The notes under the pieces were generated by a model that was not told the origin of the DNA, ran no database searches, and saw only the letters and a program-made list of their open reading frames with translations. From contig NZ_FQWQ01000001.1 in the NCBI RefSeq assembly GCF_900129725.1, positions 1,922,001 to 1,986,000 of the forward strand: a stretch of 64,000 nucleotides of DNA. Direction: 5' to 3'. Below are positions 58,255 to 64,000 of this stretch, piece by piece; the first letter of the stretch is position 1, and each line of letters starts with the position of its first letter. The DNA is from Chryseolinea serpens. GTDB taxonomy: Bacteria > Bacteroidota > Bacteroidia > Cytophagales > Cyclobacteriaceae. The position numbers and the translations under genes are program-made.

Positions 58255-59618
58255 AAGATCAGCACGCATCGGCTCTCCTCAAGAAATATGATCTGCCCAC
58301 ACCCCGCTACACCAGCTACCCCACGGTGCCGGCCTGGGACGACGCGCATTTCACGGAAGAAAAATGGATCGCGTCCGTGCGCCGCGCGTTCGACGAGTCC
58401 AACGACGAAAAAGGAATAAGCCTCTATCTTCACCTGCCGTTTTGTGAAAGCCTGTGCACGTATTGCGCCTGCAATACGCGGATCACACGCAACCACACGG
58501 TGGAGATACCTTACATACAAACGCTGCTAAAAGAGTGGGAGCATTATAAAAAAATATTCGGACGCAAGCCCGTCATCCGCGAGCTGCACCTCGGCGGTGG
58601 CACGCCCACGTTCTTCAGCATCCCAGACCTGCAATGGCTCATCACCTACCTGCTGGAGGGCGTTTCGCTACACGACGATTTTGAATTCAGCTTTGAAGGC
58701 CATCCCAACAACACCACAGAAGGACACCTGCGCATGCTCTATGAACTGGGTTTCACGCGCGTGAGCTTTGGTGTTCAGGACCTCGACGAAAAAGTGCAGC
58801 ACACCATCCACCGCATCCAGCCCTTTGAAAACCTGGAACGCGTCACCGCGCAGGCCCGCGCGATCGGCTACACATCGGTGAGCTTCGACCTGATCTACGG
58901 ACTCCCCTTCCAAACGCCTTTCACTGTTTCGGACACGATCGACAAGGTGCTTGCCTTGCGGCCCGATCGCTTGTCGTTCTACAGCTATGCACACGTTCCC
59001 TGGCTCCGGCCCGGCCAGCGCGGCTATGACGAAGCCGACCTCCCCTCCCAATATCTGAAAAGACATCTGTATGAAGTGGGCCGGCACAAACTACGGAAAG
59101 CCGGTTATGCCGACATCGGCATGGATCATTTTGCTTTGCCCACCGACGCATTGTTCAAAGCCCATATCCAAAAAAAGCTTCACCGCAATTTCATGGGCTA
59201 CACCACCAACGAGACCGACCTGCTGATCGGCCTGGGCGCATCGGCCATCAGCGACTCACATTATGGGTACGCGCAAAATAAGAAGAAGGTCGAAGAATAC
59301 ACCGACGCCATCCGGAAGGAAGGTTCCGCGCTCCTGAAAGGTCACGTGATGACAAACGAAGATCTGCTGATCAAGCAGTGCATTCTTCAGATCAGTTGCC
59401 AGGGTGAACTGGATCGCGAACTGCTCGAACAAGTGGTCGACCGGCCCATACTCGATGCGTTGATCGAAATGGAAAAAGAAGGCATCCTCTATTTGTTCGA
59501 CGGCAGTCTGAAAGTGACCACGGCAGGCCAGCCCTTTATCCGGAACATCTGCCGGGTTTTCGATAAGCGAATGGAACGAATCGAAGAACAGAAAAACATC
59601 TTCAGCAAAGCGATCTGA
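58251..59618 (+). CDS. hemN: Oxygen-independent coproporphyrinogen III dehydrogenase HemN
   Basis: A 455-residue radical-SAM enzyme that decarboxylates coproporphyrinogen III to protoporphyrinogen IX without oxygen, sustaining haem supply at low oxygen. The cluster motif is C-E-S-L-C-T-Y-C (Cx3CxxC) in LPFCESLCTYCACN; RELHLGGGTPTFF and the C-terminal HemN domain are present. The extra downstream cysteine typical of true HemN (CACN) supports it over HemW. Translationally coupled to ccoS. Confidence 0.95.
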   Translation: MKDQHASALLKKYDLPTPRYTSYPTVPAWDDAHFTEEKWIASVRRAFDESNDEKGISLYLHLPFCESLCTYCACNTRITRNHTVEIPYIQTLLKEWEHYKKIFGRKPVIRELHLGGGTPTFFSIPDLQWLITYLLEGVSLHDDFEFSFEGHPNNTTEGHLRMLYELGFTRVSFGVQDLDEKVQHTIHRIQPFENLERVTAQARAIGYTSVSFDLIYGLPFQTPFTVSDTIDKVLALRPDRLSFYSYAHVPWLRPGQRGYDEADLPSQYLKRHLYEVGRHKLRKAGYADIGMDHFALPTDALFKAHIQKKLHRNFMGYTTNETDLLIGLGASAISDSHYGYAQNKKKVEEYTDAIRKEGSALLKGHVMTNEDLLIKQCILQISCQGELDRELLEQVVDRPILDALIEMEKEGILYLFDGSLKVTTAGQPFIRNICRVFDKRMERIEEQKNIFSKAI

Positions 59619-59659
59619 ATCAACGGCTCTCAAGAACACTTCGTTGTCGGTGGATTAAT

Positions 59660-60775
59660 TCACTTGCTTGTCGCGATGTATTCGATCTGGGTGATCTCCT
59701 GTTTTAGCCACATGAAATCACCCGATTTCAATTTCCAGGTGACTTCACACGCATAGGGTATTTCACGGTTGCTCATTTTCTGATAGCCGGTAACATCCAC
59801 TTGCCACGTTTCCTTTCGGAACTCCCCTTGAAAATCGCCATAGCGTTCGGCGGAGAAACGCTGCACCAACCCGTTTGGATGGAACGTAAAGGTTCCGGTG
59901 GCCGTCACGCCCTTGTAGGTCATCGTGGCCAACGCCTGGTCCGGTGCGACTTCTTCCCAGCGGATGTAATCCATGGTGGCTGCCTCAGGATACCAGATCA
60001 TTTCACTCAGAAAACGAAGCATCGTTCCCTGGTCGATTTCATTTCCAGTCGCGTTTGCCAAGGTATAGACCGCCATGGGTTTGATCAGCATTTGTCCTTT
60101 TCCGTTTGCATATTTATCCCTGCCGGCGATGAAGATCATGGGCGCGGCACTGATCTTCGCCTTCCAGTTAAAGGCCGGTGGGTCGATCGTGCAGAACTGA
60201 GTAGCTTGAAAGTCCATCCATTTTCCCCCCGGTGTTGTGCGCATCGCCCCCGACTGTGAAATCCTGATCGCGCGCACCGGTCTGTCAAATGCTCCCGATG
60301 CCGTTAGCCATTTCTGGACAACGGCGGGAAGTTCTGCCCTGCGTGAAGAGGCGACTGCAGGTGAGACCAATGCTGAGGTATGAAGCATCGTCGAAACCTC
60401 GTCTTCTACGGCTTTGTCAAAATTGGATTGCGCTCCTGCGACGATCAAGATCACCAGGATGATCAGGTTAAGGATCGTGGCGTATTTCGCGTCGTGCCAA
60501 TACACGATGATCAACCCCTGGGATAGCCCAACGCCACCAATACCGACCATCCAATACCAATCTTTTTGCGCCAGGTACAGGGCCGCCGTGCTCATCAGCA
60601 AGCAGCACGCGAACAACCAGAGCAAGCCGGCGGTCTTTGCGGCCAGGGTGGTGAGGGGGATCGTTGTTTTGTGTTTCAGCATGCTGGGAGGTCCCAGGTT
60701 CCATTCCTTGGAAAACCCCATCAAGTGGATCAGTCCATGGAGCATGAGCGGGACGGCAAATATCAGGCGGATCAT
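59660..60775 (-). CDS. DUF6544-like membrane protein of unknown function
   Basis: A 371-residue protein with four N-terminal hydrophobic segments (about 3-20, 45-68, 72-92, 98-118) and a C-terminal soluble domain (about 150-371). The soluble part (LPAVVQKWLTASGAFDRPVRAIRISQSGAMRTTPGGKWMDFQATQFCTIDPPAFNWKAKI) resembles, from memory, the DUF6544/DUF6920 family. Function unknown. Convergent with hemN, divergent from the TSUP gene. Confidence 0.65.
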   Translation of the reverse strand: MIRLIFAVPLMLHGLIHLMGFSKEWNLGPPSMLKHKTTIPLTTLAAKTAGLLWLFACCLLMSTAALYLAQKDWYWMVGIGGVGLSQGLIIVYWHDAKYATILNLIILVILIVAGAQSNFDKAVEDEVSTMLHTSALVSPAVASSRRAELPAVVQKWLTASGAFDRPVRAIRISQSGAMRTTPGGKWMDFQATQFCTIDPPAFNWKAKISAAPMIFIAGRDKYANGKGQMLIKPMAVYTLANATGNEIDQGTMLRFLSEMIWYPEAATMDYIRWEEVAPDQALATMTYKGVTATGTFTFHPNGLVQRFSAERYGDFQGEFRKETWQVDVTGYQKMSNREIPYACEVTWKLKSGDFMWLKQEITQIEYIATSK

Positions 60776-60846
60776 CGGCAGAAGAATTTATACGAACTTA
60801 GTCATTCTCCCGGTGGAAAGTCATGAGACGTATCAGCGAGGGATCA

Positions 60847-60858
60847 TGACTTTCATCA
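60847..60858. promoter_or_regulatory. Weak FNR-like site upstream of the TSUP gene
   Basis: TGACTTTCATCA fits TGAC-N4-ATCA but not the AAAA spacer of the better sites. It is centred about 92 bp before the TSUP start. Could be chance. Confidence 0.25.
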
Positions 60859-60944
60859 GGGAATACCGGGGAGGCTTATTTTACTTTCGCCTTGCGCTAA
60901 TGGTTGGATGCCTTTGTCAGCATGCACCACAACGCTACACCACC

Positions 60945-61691
60945 ATGAATAGTTACCGTCTCGACCTGCTCCTGTTCTTTATCATTACGCTCATCGCAGA
61001 AATCCTCGGCACCCTCGGCGGGTTCGGGTCTTCCATCTTCTTTGTCTCGTTTGCGCAGTTTCTCTATGATTTTAAGACCGTGCTCGTCCTCACCGGGACG
61101 CTTCACATTTTCAGCAACATCTCCAAACTGATCCTCTTCCGGAAGACCATCGACTACAAAGTCTTTCTCTGGCTTGGGGTGAGCAGTGTGCTGCTGGCCA
61201 TCGCCGGCGCCTACCTGACCAGCGTCTTCAGTTTCAGCTACGCGAAGATCATCCTGGGATTGTTCCTGACCGGGCTCAGCACCTTGCTTTATTTTTCACC
61301 TGATTTCTTTATCCCGCCTACAAAAACAAATTCCATTCTCAGCGGCAGCCTGGCCGGTTTTCTCGCCGGTTTCGTCGGCACCGGCGGGGCGGTGAGAGGC
61401 CTGGCGCTGACATCGTTCAACATGGAGAAAAACTTCTTCGTGGGCACATCCGCCGCCATCGATTTTGGTGTCGACCTCAGCCGGACGTTGATCTACCTCG
61501 ACCACGATTTTCTCCAGGCCCAATACCTCATCTATATCCCCCTGCTCATGCTCGCGGCGTGGGTGGGTTCGTATCTGGGAAAATTGATGCTGAACCGGAT
61601 CAATCAAGATCTGTTTCAACGCATCGTGCTGGTGTTGATCTTTCTGACCGGTGTGTCGATGCTGGTGCAGGAAGTGCTGGTCCGTAGCTAA
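60945..61691 (+). CDS. TSUP-family (TauE/SafE-like) membrane permease
   Basis: A 248-residue membrane protein with about eight helices. GTLGGFGSSIFFVSFAQFLYDFKTVLVLTGTLHIFSNISKLILF and the second repeat SGSLAGFLAGFVGTGGAVRGLALTSFNMEKNFFVGTSAAIDFGVD are the paired G-rich motifs of the sulfite exporter TauE/SafE family. The ATG at 60945 is chosen because the open frame upstream has no membrane logic. It overlaps the convergent DUF1003 gene by 4 bp. Substrate unknown, perhaps an organic or sulfur anion. Confidence 0.88.
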   Translation: MNSYRLDLLLFFIITLIAEILGTLGGFGSSIFFVSFAQFLYDFKTVLVLTGTLHIFSNISKLILFRKTIDYKVFLWLGVSSVLLAIAGAYLTSVFSFSYAKIILGLFLTGLSTLLYFSPDFFIPPTKTNSILSGSLAGFLAGFVGTGGAVRGLALTSFNMEKNFFVGTSAAIDFGVDLSRTLIYLDHDFLQAQYLIYIPLLMLAAWVGSYLGKLMLNRINQDLFQRIVLVLIFLTGVSMLVQEVLVRS

Positions 61692-62395
61692 GCCTTCACC
61701 GCGCCATTACCCCCTACGCGCTCCATAATATCCTGCATCATTTCCATCTGGACCTTCTGGATTTGGATGAGCTCGTGTTGCTGATGGATCATGAGGTGGT
61801 CGATCTTCTCGTGCAAGACCCTGATCTCGAGTTCCGATTTCAGGTTGATCATATAATCTTTCTTGGAGCGCTCCCGGTCCTTTTCCTCCTGCCGGTTCTG
61901 GCTCATCATGATCAGCGGCGCCTGCAAGGCGGCAATGCACGACAGGATCAGGTTCAATAAAATAAAGGGATAGGGATCGAACGACCGATTTTGAAACCAA
62001 AGAGCATTCAAAACAATCCAGCCGCCCAGGAACACAAAGAAGGTGATGATAAACTTCCAACTGCCCCCGAAAGCCGCGATCCGGTCAGCCATTTTCTGAC
62101 CTGTCGTTAAAGGCTCATCCTCATTCAATTTGTCGGTGAGGGTGTCTTTGTTCTTTAACGCCTCCAGCACCGTGGCCTCCAACACCGACAATTCGCCCAC
62201 TTCTTTTGCCAGGTATCCGGCAATATACTTCTGGCGGTACATGTTCAGCTCCGTCAACGCGCAATGATCGCCCGCCTTGAATTGGGGATACTGCGCCTGC
62301 ATCACCGACAGGATGGGCGATTGAATGGTCTTTGCGGAGATTTTCTCACTTACTGGAAATTCCTTGCGGGAAAGATCGCTGATAAAGGTGTCCAT
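61688..62395 (-). CDS. DUF1003 membrane protein
   Basis: A 235-residue protein. ADRIAAFGGSWKFIITFFVFLGGWIVLNALWFQNRSFDPYPFILLNLILSCIAALQAPLIMMSQNRQEEKDRERSKKDYMINLKSELEIRVLHEKID is the complete DUF1003 core: two helices (about 110-130 and 145-165), then a charged coiled coil. ATG 62395 is preferred to an in-frame upstream start. It is divergent from ccoN and shares the FNR-like site at 62448. Function unknown. Confidence 0.9.
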   Translation of the reverse strand: MDTFISDLSRKEFPVSEKISAKTIQSPILSVMQAQYPQFKAGDHCALTELNMYRQKYIAGYLAKEVGELSVLEATVLEALKNKDTLTDKLNEDEPLTTGQKMADRIAAFGGSWKFIITFFVFLGGWIVLNALWFQNRSFDPYPFILLNLILSCIAALQAPLIMMSQNRQEEKDRERSKKDYMINLKSELEIRVLHEKIDHLMIHQQHELIQIQKVQMEMMQDIMERVGGNGAVKA

Positions 62396-62447
62396 AGCTA
62401 CCCAAACTGGTTTCACCAAAGATACGGGCAAGACTCCCGATCGTTAC

Positions 62448-62461
62448 CTGACAAAAATCAG
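62448..62461. promoter_or_regulatory. FNR/DNR-like site between DUF1003 and ccoN
   Basis: CTGACAAAAATCAG, identical to the site at 54683, centred about 59 bp upstream of the DUF1003 start and about 90 bp upstream of ccoN. It can serve both divergent promoters. Confidence 0.6.
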
Positions 62462-62544
62462 GTTTTCTCATGGCAATCGTCACCTCTGAAGGATATACCG
62501 GCCAATACTTTTATAACGGAAAATAATCAGGGTAAAACCGATAA

Positions 62545-64000
62545 ATGCTTATGCAAATAGAAAGATTCAGCTACGACAACAAGATCGTGAAGGCATTCAT
62601 GATCGCCACCGTTGTGTTCGGACTCGTGGGCATGCTCGTTGGGCTAACGGCCGCGATACAACTGGTGTACCCGGTCTTCAACTTTGACCTGCAGTACACC
62701 ACGTTTGGCCGCATCCGGCCGTTGCACACCAACGCCATCATCTTTGCCTTTGTCGGCAATGCGATGTTTGCCGGGGTTTACTACTCCATGCAGCGCCTGC
62801 TCAAGACCCGGATGTTCAGCGACAAGCTTAGCTGGATCCATTTTTGGGGATGGCAACTCATCATCCTGGCCGCGGCCATCACCCTGCCGCTGGGCTACAC
62901 CACCTCAAAAGAATACGCCGAACTGGAGTGGCCGATCGACATCGCCATCACGCTCATTTGGGTGGCGTTTGGGTGGAACATGATCGGCACCATCATCAAA
63001 CGCCGGGAGCGTCACATGTATGTGGCCATCTGGTTCTACATCGCCACGTTCATCACGGTGGCCGTGTTGCACGTGGTGAATTCTTTCGAGATCCCCGTCA
63101 CGTTTTTCAAGAGCTATTCATGGTATGCCGGTGTACAGGACGCCCTGGTGCAATGGTGGTATGGTCACAATGCCGTGGCTTTCTTTCTCACCACTCCCTA
63201 CCTGGGCATGATGTATTACTTCCTGCCCAAAGCCGCTAACCGGCCCGTGTACTCGTATCGTCTTTCGATCATTCACTTCTGGTCACTCATCTTTATTTAC
63301 ATCTGGGCGGGCCCTCACCATTTGCTGTATACCTCCCTGCCAGATTGGGCGCAATCACTGGGCGTTGTCTTTTCCATCATGCTCATCGCTCCGTCGTGGG
63401 GTGGCATGTTGAACGGATTGCTCACGCTGAGAGGAGCCTGGGACCGCGTGCGCGAAGATCCCGTTTTGAAGTTCATGGTGGTGGCCGTCACCGCCTATGG
63501 TATGGCCACCTTGGAAGGTCCGCTGTTGTCGTTAAAGAATGTGAACGCCATCGCCCACTTCACCGACTGGATCGTTGCCCACGTGCACGTGGGTGGTTTA
63601 GGATGGAACGGCTTTATGATCTTTTCCATCTTGTATTGGATCACCCCGCGCATGTGGAACACCAAGCTGTATTCCACGCGGCTGGCCAACACACACTTCT
63701 GGCTGGGAACCCTCGGCATCATTTTCTATGCACTTCCCATGTATGTATCGGGCGTGGTTCAAAGCCTGATGTGGAAAGAGTTCAACCCCGAAGGTTTCCT
63801 CGTCTATAAAAATTTCCTGGAAACGACGATGGCCATCTTGCCACTGCATGCCTTGCGCGCCACCGGTGGTGCGTTGTACCTGACGGGCGCGATCATCATG
63901 ACCTACAACCTGATCAAGACCGCCAATGCCGGAAGCTTCATCGCCAACGAAGACGCCGAAGCCGCTCCGCTCGAGAAAGCGTATGTGGCCACCAGCGGCG
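62545..64000 (+). CDS. ccoN: cbb3-type cytochrome c oxidase subunit I, CcoN (3' end outside window)
   Basis: The catalytic subunit of the high-affinity cbb3 oxidase, reducing oxygen at low tension. Haem and copper ligands are visible: His in RPLHTNAIIFAFVGNAMF (low-spin haem), QWWYGHNAVAFFL and GPHHLLYT (CuB) and VAHVHVGGLGWNG (haem b/b3). The open frame runs to the end of the window (about 485 residues). In many Bacteroidota CcoN is fused to CcoO; the tail ANEDAEAAPLEKAYVATSG is near where the fusion linker would start. Start at 62545 or 62551 (MQIERFSYDNK). Confidence 0.95.
   Translation, partial: MLMQIERFSYDNKIVKAFMIATVVFGLVGMLVGLTAAIQLVYPVFNFDLQYTTFGRIRPLHTNAIIFAFVGNAMFAGVYYSMQRLLKTRMFSDKLSWIHFWGWQLIILAAAITLPLGYTTSKEYAELEWPIDIAITLIWVAFGWNMIGTIIKRRERHMYVAIWFYIATFITVAVLHVVNSFEIPVTFFKSYSWYAGVQDALVQWWYGHNAVAFFLTTPYLGMMYYFLPKAANRPVYSYRLSIIHFWSLIFIYIWAGPHHLLYTSLPDWAQSLGVVFSIMLIAPSWGGMLNGLLTLRGAWDRVREDPVLKFMVVAVTAYGMATLEGPLLSLKNVNAIAHFTDWIVAHVHVGGLGWNGFMIFSILYWITPRMWNTKLYSTRLANTHFWLGTLGIIFYALPMYVSGVVQSLMWKEFNPEGFLVYKNFLETTMAILPLHALRATGGALYLTGAIIMTYNLIKTANAGSFIANEDAEAAPLEKAYVATSG

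Noticed and set aside
60414-60944. Long N-terminal extension of the TSUP permease
   Set aside because: It overlaps the divergent DUF6544-like gene in antisense and adds no membrane or signal logic; ATG 60945 starts the first helix.

Overview
The window looks like a chromosomal segment of a free-living, glycan-degrading member of the Bacteroidota, most likely order Cytophagales. The signs are a SusC/SusD pair, a type IX secretion sorting domain, two FtsX-type permease genes without a linked ATPase (one behind a PadR gene), Bacteroidota-type -7 boxes (TAnnTTTG) and almost no Shine-Dalgarno sequences. The order-level placement is inference. No rRNA, tRNA, phage, transposase or CRISPR array was seen.

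Layout. 1-1129: 5' part of a GH20 hexosaminidase lipoprotein (minus). 1472-4396: PadR regulator plus FtsX-like permease (plus). 4443-7204: five small minus-strand genes (exported proteins, a GNAT acetyltransferase, a DUF1851-type protein). 7481-28764: the most striking block. It holds a GH51 alpha-L-arabinofuranosidase, a divergent AraC regulator, two GH127-clan (DUF1680) beta-L-arabinofuranosidases, an S9 peptidase, four genes forming a complete trans-4-hydroxy-L-proline catabolic route (epimerase, D-amino-acid oxidoreductase, DapA-like deaminase, semialdehyde dehydrogenase), an amino-acid permease, an Xaa-Pro aminopeptidase and a POT peptide transporter. My reading is that this block dismantles plant hydroxyproline-rich glycoproteins (extensin type): it removes Hyp-linked arabino-oligosaccharides, then imports and burns the proline/hydroxyproline peptides. 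28988-34454: a Nudix-fold regulator with a degenerate Nudix box beside a SusD/SusC pair. 35742-41743: GH88-like hydrolase, sugar isomerase, Gfo/Idh dehydrogenase, SDR, MFS transporter and a SnoaL-like protein. 41846-48890: a small exported protein, a GntR/ABC operon, a hemolysin III-type protein, a second FtsX permease and an orphan T9SS sorting domain.

48907-64000 looks like a low-oxygen/dormancy island: LOG protein, DUF892 protein, coiled-coil protein, zinc alcohol dehydrogenase, CoA-transferase, PPOX-fold flavoprotein, hibernation factor (HPF), double universal stress protein, CcoI, CcoS, HemN, a DUF6544-like protein, a TSUP permease, a DUF1003 protein and the start of CcoN. A 13-bp FNR/DNR-like motif, TGACAAAAATCAG, occurs three times in its promoter regions, with a near copy at a fourth place, so one FNR-family regulator probably controls the island.

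Two copies of a composite palindromic non-coding element (around 11333-11880 and 54052-54468) lie about 42.7 kb apart. A short RtcB-like coding remnant abuts the first copy.
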